Source: Kalmusia sp. IMI 367209
Lineage: Eukaryota > Ascomycota > Dothideomycetes > Pleosporales > Didymosphaeriaceae
DNA: 64,000 nucleotides
NCBI GenBank assembly: GCA_027946365.1
Contig: JAPEUQ010000007.1
Location: 2,046,001-2,110,000 of the forward strand
Direction: 5' to 3'
Notes under the pieces: generated by a model
Seen by the model: only the letters and a program-made list of their open reading frames with translations
Told to the model about the DNA's origin: nothing
The model's database searches: none
Program-made: the position numbers and the translations under genes
Shown here: piece by piece, positions 12,573 to 23,977 of the stretch
Numbering within the stretch: position 1 is the stretch's first letter
Layout of the letters: every line of letters starts with the position of its first letter

Positions 12573-14269
12573 ACTTCTCGACAGTGGACTAGGTTGCTCC
12601 GTTTTACAACGTTTCGGGGTGGATAATTGACTTGATTGACTGAAGTATGTCTAGTACTTTATAATTCTCCCTGGGGTCATGCCAATCATGTGCGGACCAT
12701 TGCATATTCCATGTGTGACCCCATCAGTATCCTCTTCACCTCGTCGTCTGTCGTCAATTGGAAACGCTACCTTTCCAGCACTGCGGTCCCGCTATTATGA
12801 TTTCCAGCCCTAGACGTAGAGTAACGGCCCCGGATCATGGCTTGCCCGAGTCAGACGTGTGCATTGACAAGTCTACAGGTCGATCCCGTGGACATTGCTC
12901 CTTTTGTTTGTGATGCGCTCGCAAACGTCGACGCCTTTTCGCGCTATCGTTTTCGAGCAGGCAGCGCAGTCGCGCTTTCTACCCGAATGCGGAAGTGATG
13001 GAGCTGAGTCAGGGTCGCGCTCCTCTGGTCCGCTACGGTGTAGTAGCGAGTATGCGCCATTGCTCCTTCTGCTTTTGATTTGACATGTTCGTGACTTCTC
13101 CGCCTCTTCACATCGACGTGCCCAAACACATGACCGTTCCTACACCACAACACCGCCCATCACGCTTTCGATGACGATGCCGGAGTGATGCCCTGAATCA
13201 CAGCCCCGTGGTGTGATCGCGTTCACGCTAACGGCCTTGTACCTGAGATTGGCGAGTGACGCCACGAAATTGCGCCGAATGCAAAGCAGCTAGAGCCGAG
13301 GATTGATTGCGAACCTGCGAGTCAAGGGCATCGCGCAGCGCTGGATGGGTTGCAGCGGTGAGTCTGTGGCATGCGCCATTGGAACTGACGTTTCGACGCA
13401 TTACACAGGTCGGGAGTCGCAACGTGGTATCGGCTTGTAGGCGGCCATTGTGTGACCCACGGCGAATCGTGACGTCCTGCGGCGGATGGCCATGTCCAAA
13501 CCCTGCGACAACGACGATGGCAACGACGACAGCACGCCCCGACAGGAGGAGCCGAGGATGGAGGGTATACACGTGCAGGAGAGTGGAGCAGGGCGCGCCA
13601 GAACGACGCCGCGGTTTCTGGACAGGAGGCTCCCGGAGGCTCCAGGCTGGGATGGCTGGCATCCCACCCTCGTTCGCGTCGAGATAACGCCGCTAAGGCC
13701 ATGTTACGGGCGGGCTGCAGGCGAGTGGTCGCACCGGGGCATCCAGAGTCGATTCAGCTGCGCGGCACTCCCTCTTCATCAGCGGGCGCTGCCCGTTCGC
13801 TGCGCACCTCGTTTCAAGCCGCTCTCTCTGGCCGTTTCTCCAACGCCTCCATCGCTGAGAACAGCCGAAGCGGGAGGGCCGTCGGAGTCCACCTCACGAT
13901 CCCTGCCGGCGATCACCAAGTGCATCCCCGACTCTGACCTCCTATCCAGCAGAACCTGTGCGCGTCTCACCTCACCGCCCGTCCCGCTCCATCTCAGATC
14001 GCGTGGCTGCCATGGCCTATTGAGGGCACTCACCTTTCTTCTGCGCCGCCCGCCCAAAGTTTACCCATCCTCCCCCATCGCTCTGCACTGCGCTGCCGGC
14101 ACCCTTCGCCAGGGACCAATCGTGTCGCGCCATCCTCTAGGCCAGCCGCCAACGTGCTCCGCTGGTTCGCAGCACGCTGCTATAATTAAATCTCATCCTC
14201 GCACGCCTCACAACGACCGTCGTCGCCGCCCATCACCACCGCGGGGGATCTGGGGAGCCCGCTGCCACG
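12573..14269. other. intergenic; likely promoter and 5' leader of the 14.27-kb gene
   Basis: No supported gene. From about 13.4 kb the DNA becomes GC-rich, leaving long overlapping frames open on both strands, including one of 284 codons that runs into the next gene in another frame. These lack family motifs and are read as leader/promoter sequence. Confidence 0.5.
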
Positions 14270-17200
14270 ATGCACCACCGCAGCCGGAGCGAGGCGGGCG
14301 AGATCTCGTCCCCGCGCTCCAGCAGGGCTCCGAGTTTTAGCAGCGACCGACCGTCGCTTGCAGGCTCAGTCACCTTCCAGATGCCCTCGAGCGTTCGTCC
14401 TGCGCCCGCCTACATCGCCGCCTCGGTCGCATCGCAAATCGTCACCGATAACCACAATGCGCAGCTGCGCGACGGCGCCGATGCAGACCATGAGGACCCC
14501 AGCGCTGGGCTGTCCAACGCCCTCTTCAGCGAGCAGGCACTCTACCTCCTGAATGCCTTCCTCGACCACCTGTTGTTCGCTTTCCTGTCCACGGCACGCT
14601 CACCGTCCCTCACCGCAATCCGGCCCGCGATAACGGAAGTGCTCAAGGCGCGCCTAGCCCGGGAGGCTATGGCCACGGCCGACGAAGAATTGGAGGGTTT
14701 GCTCGCCGGTGAGGACGATGAGGAATTCCCTGCGCAGGAAGGCAGAGAGGGTGAACCATGGGATGTGGAGAAGGTCTGGAAGCGCACGCGCCTACGCATC
14801 ATGGTGTACACCCGGCTAGGCGAGCTCGAGGACGATGATGAGGAGCGCTACGTTCAGCAGGAGCGTGGCCTTAGCATGGACGAAAACGACGATGACGAGG
14901 CAGGGCTTGTGTCTTGGGCATCTGCCATTTTCTTGACCTCCATCATCGAGCACGTAGCCGAGCAGACACTGTTGATCTCTGGCCAAGCGGCCTTTAATCG
15001 GCTATCAGTGAGAATGAGGAAAATGGCACACCAGTCTTTGGATAGCGAAGAGCAACAGCCTGAGCGCCTTATCGTTGAGGACTATGATGTGGAGAAGGTC
15101 GCTCTCAACTCGGCGCTCGGTAGGCTCTGGAGAACGTGGAGGAAGCGTGTACGGTCACCCATTACACCACTTTCGCCGCGCGGTATACACTCTATGAGTA
15201 GTTTCTCCAGCCTTCACCGTCGTCACATCAGCTACGATGAGGGATCAATCATCGACGGCGTTCCCGAAGTACCCGAATACAAACCGACTGAGACAGAAAT
15301 TGCAGCCAACATACCCCTTCCCTTGGGTGACAACGATATAAATGAGATCGAGGTTCCTGGACTGGCACGCACATTTGAAGAAGATGAAAGCAGCGGCACG
15401 CAAACACCAGTAACACATCCTCAACGCCCCAGTAGTGCCATAATACTCGCGCCTACTGAGATCCTCAGGACCAGGATTGCGAAAGAGCGTCCACTCTCCG
15501 TTCCTCCTCCAGCAAGGCAACCGCTCGTTGTACCTGCTCATTCAGAGGAGGCCGTCGAGCAGGAGCTCGACACCGACCCGGACGATCTACCGTTCGAGAC
15601 TCCTATGGAAGCAATGTCTGATGACGACTCGTACATTCATGACGAGCGACAAGAAGGCATACACCACGAAGAGGATGAAGCAGATGGTGAGCATGAGCCA
15701 GATGCTGACATGGTGGCTTTTGCAGCTTCTACTGGCCTGGGTTTCGGTATGACACCTACCGTGGGCCCGATAAGCACAGACAAGCGGAGTGGTTTTGGCA
15801 AAGAGGAGGATGATGCAAACACTCCTACACAGGCGACCTACGGGGGCGACTCCCGCGTTCTGGTATCGAAACGAATGTCCCTCGAGAAACCTGGCCCACC
15901 AGGCATTGTCCGAACATATAGCACACGAAGCTCAAGTCTAAAGAGCCACAATCGAAGCCAGCCGAACTCTCCAAATTTGACTCCCTCCTTGGAGGCAAGG
16001 TCGTTTCTTGACGAAGCCAACTCGGACGAAGATCTGCATGGGCCCGAAGCCATCGGAGTGGCGCATACTTCAAATGTTCCGATACCTACACCATCTCCTC
16101 CAACTCCAACTGAAGCTGGTTCCAGCGACAAAAATCGTGGACATGCGAAGCATCCATCTCATGGAGGATATGTGGAGGTCCCTCCACGCCAGACTGCTCC
16201 TACGGCTATTCACGTACGAAGTACGCCCACACCTGATGGAACACGGGCGCCAGCAGAAACGCCCACCGCACGCAAAGAGGGTTCACGGAAGGACGTTCCA
16301 CATCGTGAAGTCGCCGCCGCTCAGAATCGATCACGCGAAGTCACTCCACCCCGAACACGATTGTCGTCGTTGCAAGAACTGGAGCCTTGGCAATCAAAGC
16401 AGCAGAAGCAGCCAGTCGTTCCCGAAAAATCTGCACGAAGGAGAAGCCCTACAGGGGCTGGTTATCGACACGGTTCCCCAGTTCGTTCTCGCGAGTCTCC
16501 TCTTCCCGCGCCCGATCGGTCCCTGCACCTCAAAACAGTTGAAGGATCGCCCCGCTCTCGATCAGGAACTAACGAGAGCCCTGTGGATCCAAGATCCTCA
16601 CTCAAGCGTGTTTCCTCATCCTCTTCTTCGACCGCTGGTCGATCTGTTGGCACTTCAATCCTACATAGTGCGCGCGATTCGGGTACGAGTCTAGACGGAC
16701 GTCCTCGCGGGCTCAGCGGCCGTATGTCAGAGGAAGATCGACAACGAGAGTTCGACTCGCTTGTCAAAGGTGACGAAACAGTCAAATTTACTCTCACTCC
16801 TCAAAACATGCGAGACATTGACGTAAGTACCCTCATGTATGGCGTATGCTCAGAAGCTAATTGTACAAGGAGCCGTCGGTCGTCAAGCGTATTGACTCGC
16901 CTAAGCCGTCGCCTAAGCCCGCATCCTCGGTAACTGTCTACCCACGTGTCAACGCAGACAAAGACACCCATTTTGGATCCCAGCATCTACCGTCTCGAAC
17001 AGCCGTACGAAGTTCGGGTCCCACTCCGTCTAGCAGCAAGACATCAATGGCGAAACCTTTAGCAAGAGAACCGCGGATTCAAGGAGAGTCCATGCGTGAC
17101 TTTGCCGACTTCATTCGATCCACAGGTCCAGCCCCCGGCGACGAGAAACCAGTGCAGCGTTTTGCGTTGAATGGAGCCAGTGCAAAGCCTGGCAATGGCT

Positions 17201-18219
17201 CTTCCTCTTCGATCGGTGGGCTCGGCAGGAAGCTGTCCACCAGGCAGACCTCTTCACACTCCCACTCTAGTTCCCTTGTCGGTGACGGACCTTCAGCAAA
17301 GCCTCGTATTCACATGGAACCTCGCAGCCCTGCCGGACAACGCAGTGGCAACGATGATCTGATTGATTTCATCCGCCAAGGTCCACCGAATTCTAATAAT
17401 GGACAACCTAGAATACCTCGATCTGTAGCTCCGTTCCGAACGACAGTGGATTCTGACCAATTTGATCGTATGCTAGATGATGGCGGGAATGTAGAGTCAG
17501 CATATGGGTCTCAAGTATCTACTGTCTCTAGGCAGTCTTCGCATACCGCAAACTCGAGGACTGGTCTTCTTCCGAAGCAGAGCGTAACCCAACCGGCTTA
17601 TTCAAACACCCCGCAACAGTTGTCAGGGAGCATGTCGAATGCTGAGCCTCAGATCACGCGCACTCGCCGACGCATCAAGGATCCCTATGCCATCGATAGT
17701 GACGATGAGGATGAAGATCTTTTGACTGCCCTTCCAAATTCCAGCAAGCCCACTCAAAGAGAGGAGAGCATGATGGACTTTCTCAACAGCATGGATCCTC
17801 CATCTAATAGCCAACCTCAAGCATTCATGCTAAGCCCGGAGACGATCGCTGCGGCAAAGGCCCGCGCGGCTCAAAATGGCACTTCTGGTCACTCTAGTTC
17901 CAATGGCTTAACTTCATCTCCAAGGAACGGCGTGCCTGGTCGCGTAGGAAAACCTGGTCCTGTGCCGTCGGCAAATATTGCTTCTACCGGTACCTCCAAT
18001 CCTTCTCGCGGTTACAAGCCAAGGCTACAAGCGCGTGCCGCTGCCACTAGCGATGTACGCACTGGTCGGTCTGCCACAAACGACCTGGCTGACTTTCTTC
18101 GCAACTCAGGACCGCCTGAGCCACCCATGCCAGCTCCAGGTGCTTCTGTTCGAAAAGAAGAGAGCAAGCCTAGCAAAGCCAAGTTCTGGCGCAAGAAGAC
18201 TTATCCCGACATGCCTTGA
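14270..18219 (+). CDS. large disordered fungal protein with four DFxR-x-x-GP motifs, 1300 aa
   Basis: Two exons, 14270-16822 and 16870-18219, joined across a 47-bp intron (GTAAGT...CAAG). The N-terminal 200 residues are the only ordered part: LLNAFLDHLLFAFLSTARSPSL through PAITEVLKARLAREA, then DVEKVWKRTRLRIMVYTRLGE and SWASAIFLTSIIEHVAEQTLL. This helical arrangement could be a histone-fold-like domain (inference). The remainder is acidic, then Ser/Pro/Arg-rich and low-complexity. The C-terminal 400 residues carry four spaced copies of a short motif, consensus (D/E)xx(D/A)DF(I/L)xxxGP, at 17086-17139, 17350-17388, 17761-17808 and 18076-18126. It resembles conserved Pezizomycotina proteins sometimes labelled Flo11-like, but no flocculin domain or signal peptide is visible, so that name is not used. 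Confidence 0.85.
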
Positions 18220-18823
18220 TTAATACCACTACGTACTCTGATTGTTTATCTTTTGTGTGCATTATTTGTTGGACGACTGATTAATGGATTGGAGAATGTG
18301 TTATGGATTTTGAAACTTCGATTTGTCAATGAAACATAGGGAACTGCGGTAAATGCATGGCCAGTGAGAATACTGGTCAACTTAACTTCTCGATATCAAG
18401 GTATTTTGGCGATATCACTTACCACATTTGAGGCTCCGTTTAGAGGTTTGCCGTTTGGCATGACTAGGTGAGTCGAGCTCAATGTGTTGTACGTAAAAGG
18501 AATCCGTGTATGGCTCTAGATGCCATTTGGCTTTCTATAGATATAGCTTTTAGTTTTATTGGCATGGTTACAAGATCTTTTTATCGTATGATATGATTTC
18601 TGTTGAAAGTGTCGAAGGAACGTCCCCACGTACACGGCGTCCGAGGCATCGGCCCGATGCCACATACGGTTAGACTGGCTACATGGCTAACCTCGGTCCG
18701 GTAAGCGGGCTCTCTGGTCTCACCTTCGCTGTGTGCATGCTGTGCCGCCGTTATGAACCCTATCAGCTTACCTTACTGAATATTGACGTCTAGTCGACAA
18801 CGTGCTTCACCGGAATCACAACC
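18220..18823. other. intergenic between tandem plus-strand genes
   Basis: Terminator side of the disordered-protein gene and promoter of the flavoenzyme gene. No ORF of note. Confidence 0.5.
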
Positions 18824-20549
18824 ATGGCACAAGGAAATGACAAGTCCACGCTCGCGATAGAGGAATATCCCCCACTAACATACAACCACACGCCTTCCAG
18901 CATCGCAGCCCTAATCAAGCACATTACTTCGACCTCGCCTTCGATTGCACACTCCATTCTACCCGAGGAACTCTCGCCTAAATCGTCAACGAATCACTCA
19001 CATGCGCTGCCCTCACAGATTCCTAAGGCGATCTTCTACCCTAGCTCGACCGAGGACACGTCTATCATCCTTAAAGCATGTCACGAGCGGAGAGTCGCGG
19101 CTACGGCGTACTCGGGGGGCACGAGCTTACCGGGCAGTCTGACGAATAGCAGGGGTGGGGTGTGTGTGGATTTTGGGCGGATGAGGGGGTTTTGGGTGTT
19201 GGTGAGGGCGATTTGGATGTTAGAGTGCAGCCGGGGTGGGGTGGTGGAATTGAATGAGTAAGTCGACTTGTTGCTTTCGCTATAGTGGGTATTTGGGAAC
19301 CGGGAGAGTTTGAGAGAAAAATAGGCGTTGAGGTAATCTTTGAGTGGGACGGGTTTACTGACGGGTCGACGATGATAGGTATCTTGCGCCGAAGGGCTTA
19401 TTTTTCCCTGTGGATCCGGCTCCTGGGGCAAAGGTTGGCGGAATGGTAAGTCTACTCTGTTCTATTATATTTCATAGTATAGCTAATACTGCCGCTAAGA
19501 TTGCCATGTCCTGCTCTGGTACCAACGCATACCGCTATGGCACGATGAAAGAATGGGTGAGTTGTCTTATATTTCAAGGATATGAAGCATATCACTCATC
19601 ATAACTCCCATAGGTGATATCCCTAACTGCAGTCCTCGCCGACGGCACTGTCCTCAAAACGCGTAACCGCCCCCGCAAATCTTCTGCTGGCTACGATCTT
19701 ACGCACCTCATCATCGGCTCCGAAGGCACCCTTGCCCTCGTCACAGAAGCCGTGCTCAAAGTCACCCCCCTTCCCCAAAACCTGCACGTCGGCAAGGCAA
19801 CATTCCCCTCCATGCAAGCCGGCGTCGACACGGCGATCAACATCCTGCGCAGCGGCCATTTGCTCGAAGCGATCGAGCTCGCAGACGAACAGGCCATCAA
19901 ATCAATCAACCATTCGAAGCTAGCAAAAGAGTACCTTGAGGAGATGCCAACGCTTTTCCTCAAGTTTGCCGGATCAAAAGAAACAGTCTCATCGCAGATC
20001 GACTTCGTAAAAAAAGTATGCAAGCAGAACGGCGGCCTGGACTTCGAAGCCTCAGATGACAAAGACAGAATAGCAATCATCTGGGGGGCCCGTAAATGTA
20101 TCGGGAACGCCCTAGTTACCATGAAACGCCACCCTTCGGACATATTTATCAATACCGACGCTGCAGTGCCCATCTCCGCTATGGCTTCCCTCGTCGAACA
20201 GACAAATCGCATCATTGCGTCTCAGTCTCCCGACTGGTTCTGCGCTTCTGTAGGCCACGTTGGTGACGGCAATGTGCACACCGCCATCGTCTGTCCTGCT
20301 GGGGATAAGGCAAAAGCGGAACAGGTGTTGGTGGACGTGCAGAGGTTGGCGCTGAGGCTGGAGGGCACGATTACGGGGGAGCATGGCGTTGGTCTGAAGC
20401 TGAGGGAGATGCTGGTGGAGGAAGTGGGCGAGGTGGGAGTCGGGGTTATGAGGAGGGTGAAGGCGAGTCTAGATCCGAGGGGTATTTTGAATCCGGATAA
20501 GGTTGTGCAGCTGGAGATAGAGAACGTGGGGAGATTAGAAAAGCTATAA
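18824..20549 (+). CDS. D-lactate dehydrogenase-type FAD oxidoreductase, 497 aa, with a compensated double frameshift
   Basis: FAD-linked 2-hydroxyacid dehydrogenase of the GlcD/DLD1 family; likely oxidises D-lactate to pyruvate. Exons 18824-19257, 19379-19445, 19500-19556, 19614-20549. The PCMH FAD-binding domain shows SGGTSLPGS, GLFFPVDPAPGAKVGGM, SCSGTNAYRYGTMKEW and LIIGSEGTLALVTE. The C-terminal FAD-oxidase domain has VGHVGDGNVHTAIV and TGEHGVGLKLREM, ending SLDPRGILNPDKV. No obvious mitochondrial presequence. In exon 1, residues of the conserved segment after GRMRG appear in a shifted frame: starting at 19189 the +2 frame reads VLGVGEGDLDVRVQPG, the family consensus, whereas the annotated frame gives unrelated residues until VELNE. 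One missing G near 19185-19189 and one extra base near 19240 would explain it. Confidence 0.88.
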
Positions 20550-22398
20550 CGTTGCCGAAAAGAGTGATGAATTGGGGGTGTATGCAGACGTTTGAAAGTG
20601 GTTTAGACGGGATGGGGCATTTAAGCGCACTATGGAGAATCAGTAATTCTTCATACTTCGTTACAAGATTCCTTGAAGTCCTCAAAATTCCGCATGGGGA
20701 ACTTGATGTCTCTCCTTGGACGGCTGTGTCGTACTAAAATAAATGTCCAACGACTCTGATGCCCTGTCCTGGAGGCCTTCAGCCCCTGTCCAAAGATATA
20801 GACGCCTCGAAAATATGAAAACACATCTACTGCCCCATGGACCTTATAATAAAGCATCACATCTTGAAGATCCCCACTGTTTTCGTCCACCACCGATGGT
20901 CCGGAGTTCCTATCACGATAGGTTTGCTAGAGGCTCATGGATGTATCTACCGCTAGGATAGTTTGCTTTCGTGTACGTATATAGGCCCGCAATGCTGTTA
21001 GCTAGGCTTTTTCTTCAAACTTTGCTAGCGCTCTATAGGAACGACCAAAGGACACACCGATTTCCTCTATGTTTTGAGTCGCATGTATCAAAAAGGCATG
21101 TGCGAGTAGACACATGTGTGGCTTTGTGTTACACAAGAGTAGACCGTCTTATCGTATGGCTCTTTTGTCTATCAAAAATATACGTTAATGGCAATGATAG
21201 GAACTATAGTTGAAAGCGAGGTCCGTTGCCGATCAAACCTCTCACAATATTCATCACGTGAAGTAGAACGTGGCGGATTGGTATATATGACCCTTCTGTC
21301 TCAGCTATACTTCTTCACTGTAGGTCTGCGAGCTGACTGAAAAATGGACAACTACGATTGCATGTTGAGGCCTGGAGTTATAAAATTAAATTTAAAGTGT
21401 AATGATGACTTTGGTGGAGCTTTCGCGAGCGATCGATAATTCGATACAGATCAATGGCGCCTTCTGAGGATGCCCATCATCTGGTCGCTATGACCGTGGA
21501 GCAAGCGTATATGAAATCTCAAACTCTCAAAAAATTTTCTTCCTCACAAGTATACGCGACTCTGCGCGTTGATTTAAATTAAACGAAAACCTCACTATAT
21601 GATTCTTTGAGCGTGTCTCGATATCTGTCTAATTCCTTGCTATCAGTATCCTGTAAGCGGACATAGATTATCATCTGCTCTAAAGTTGTAGCTGGAAGTT
21701 AGTATGTGTTTGCGCTGATTCAATGAGACAGAAGCACACACCATCCGTCGGTGGGTACTGTAGAAATTTGTGTTCACATGCAAGCGCTCATAGCTGTCTT
21801 ACTCTCCCTGCAAACGTGGGCCAATGTGAGGGGCCACAGTGTAATGCATTGAGCGGCTTTAGTTATCTGAACTGTCAGCGTGTTGCTCCATTTAGGCTCA
21901 AGCTACATAGACTATGATGGTGATGAAGCGCATTTGTATGAGATGCGATACCGAAAAGCTTTGTGGGTCAGCTGACTCATCAATCCTCTCGCCCGCCCCA
22001 TCCTGTTGCCGACTTTCTCTCACCCAGCCTCTAGCGGCATCTTTGTGAAGCGCAATCGTATAATGCCGGTGCTGACTAGAGGCGAAATGATTACAGTACC
22101 GGTCTTGAGGTACCAGCGATAAAAATTCGGTCTAATGTATTCCGAGATGGCTTCGCCTACAATTTCTCCGTCTTGGCCTCCATCTTCTCCGCAGAGGATC
22201 ACCCAGAATCTGGGGAACTAAGAACTATAGGAAAAGCTTGGGTGCTATAGTGCCGCTAGCCGGGTTGTGCTCAGTTGGGGATGATCTCATAGGATCTGGA
22301 TAAATGCGAAATTCCACCAAAATGAAACTTGTTCTGGGTTCCTTCGATTCCTGTCTCTCGAACGCGAACAGCACATGACGAGACAAGAAGGCTTCAAT
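20550..22398. other. intergenic, no supported gene
   Basis: About 1.8 kb, moderately AT-rich, with only short overlapping frames on both strands and no recognised motif. The last part should contain the promoter of the polygalacturonase gene. Confidence 0.5.
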
Positions 22399-23759
22399 AT
22401 GAACCGCTCAATATTATCATTAGTGGCTCTCTTGGGTCTTGCCAATGCGCAGGGCATTTCCCACAGCACCCGCGACGGCCGACCAACCTGCACCGTCCAT
22501 CCGGGCAAGACGAACGCGACTGACGATGTTCCTACTATCCTCAAAGCATTCAAAGACTGTAATAATGGCGGCAATGTTGTATTCCCCGCAGGCAACACAT
22601 ACCACATCAACTCGCGCCTGAATCCTGTCCTCAACGATGTAACAATCGACTGGCATGGCGAATGGCTCTTTTCCGAAGACCTCGACTACTGGCGCAACAA
22701 CTCCTACCACATTGCATTCCAGAACCACGCAGCCGGCTTCCTTATCACGGGCGACCATATCCGCATCGATGGTCTTGGCACAGGCGGTATCAATGGCAAT
22801 GGTCAGCTATGGTACTACGACGAGCGAGGCAATCCTCCCGTAACGCCTGGCGCTACCCGCCCAGGACGTCCCATGCCCTTCATGTTCTGGAACGTTTCTG
22901 ATGTGACCGTTAAAAACTTCTACGTTGTGCAACCCCAGCTGTGGAGCATCAACATTCAGAACGGCACGGATATGGTCTTTGACAACATCTATACCAACGC
23001 GACGAGCCCCGAGGCGCCTACAGGCTGGAATTGGGTACAGAATACCGACGGCTTCAATACCATGGATTCGAAAAACATTGTTCTGACGAATTTTGTGTAC
23101 CAAGGCGGCGACGACTGCATCGCTATCAAGCCTCGCAGTTATAACATCTATATCCGTAATGTGACGTGTCACTCAGGCAACGGAATTGCTATCGGATCGC
23201 TTGGACAATACTTGGAGGACAGTTCTGTGGAGAATGTGCATATCGACCAGGCTAAAGTCATCAAGGGCGGTGCACAAAACACAATTGGGAATGCAGTATA
23301 TATTAAGACTTGGGTTGGTGAACTTGTACAGGGCGGCGACCGCGATTATGAAAGTGATTATCAGCCTAGAGGAGCGGGTTGGGGCGGCGTGAGGAACATG
23401 CTGTTCAGCAATTTTGAAGTGTATGGAGCGAAGAGTGGAGGGGTGATCACCCAGAACAGCGGAGACAATGGGTCATTCGCAGGAACGTAAGTTATTTTTG
23501 GGTAAGAATTGCATATGTGATTGAGATGCTAATCGACACCAGGTCCAACATGCTAGTCAACAATGTGGCATTCGTGAACTTCACCGGCTATCTCGATGGA
23601 AGAAGTACGACGGCGAGCGTTAGCTGTTCTACTCGACAGCCATGCTACAATATTGACTACAAGAATTATACGCTGTATACTAGCTCGAATAGGACGAGCA
23701 CGGGGACGGCGAGCTGTAAGTGGACGGCTGAAGGAGGTGTTCGCGGTGTGAAATGCTAG
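22399..23759 (+). CDS. secreted exo-polygalacturonase-like GH28 enzyme, 434 aa
   Basis: Pectin-degrading parallel beta-helix enzyme, probably releasing galacturonic acid from chain ends. Exons 22399-23486 and 23543-23759 (56-bp intron). The chosen ATG gives the signal peptide MNRSILSLVALLGLANAQ; an in-frame ATG at 22375 would add eight residues. GH28 motifs in order: NTDGFNTMDS (catalytic Asp), QGGDDCIAIK (paired Asp), SGNGIAIGSLGQY, VYIKTW. In the third motif the usual GHG is GNG, and the fourth is YIK rather than RIK. Such changes occur among exo-acting or divergent GH28 members, so substrate should be treated as open. Several N-glycosylation sequons and a C-terminal Cys pair are present. 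Fits a plant-associated lifestyle. Confidence 0.93.
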
Positions 23760-23977
23760 ATGCTGTTCTACGAAAACAGAGATAGTACACAGACGTAGAC
23801 CTCCAATATCCCTGCGGCCGTGAGTTTGCCACTGACCGCTATGTTTGACCGAGTAACTTCTTTCGAACAACGAGCCATCGCGTAAGTGCGTTAGAAGCAT
23901 AAACCCTTCACGTGCAGTTATCTACTGGAGCAGTCAGCTGCAGTAATGATCCAACGTTGCCCTTCTAATCCTCTGGT

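Noticed and set aside
13486..14340. 284-codon plus-strand frame before the 1300-residue protein
   Set aside because: Low-complexity Arg/Pro-rich translation, overlaps the real start in another frame, and other frames are equally open; read as GC-rich leader.
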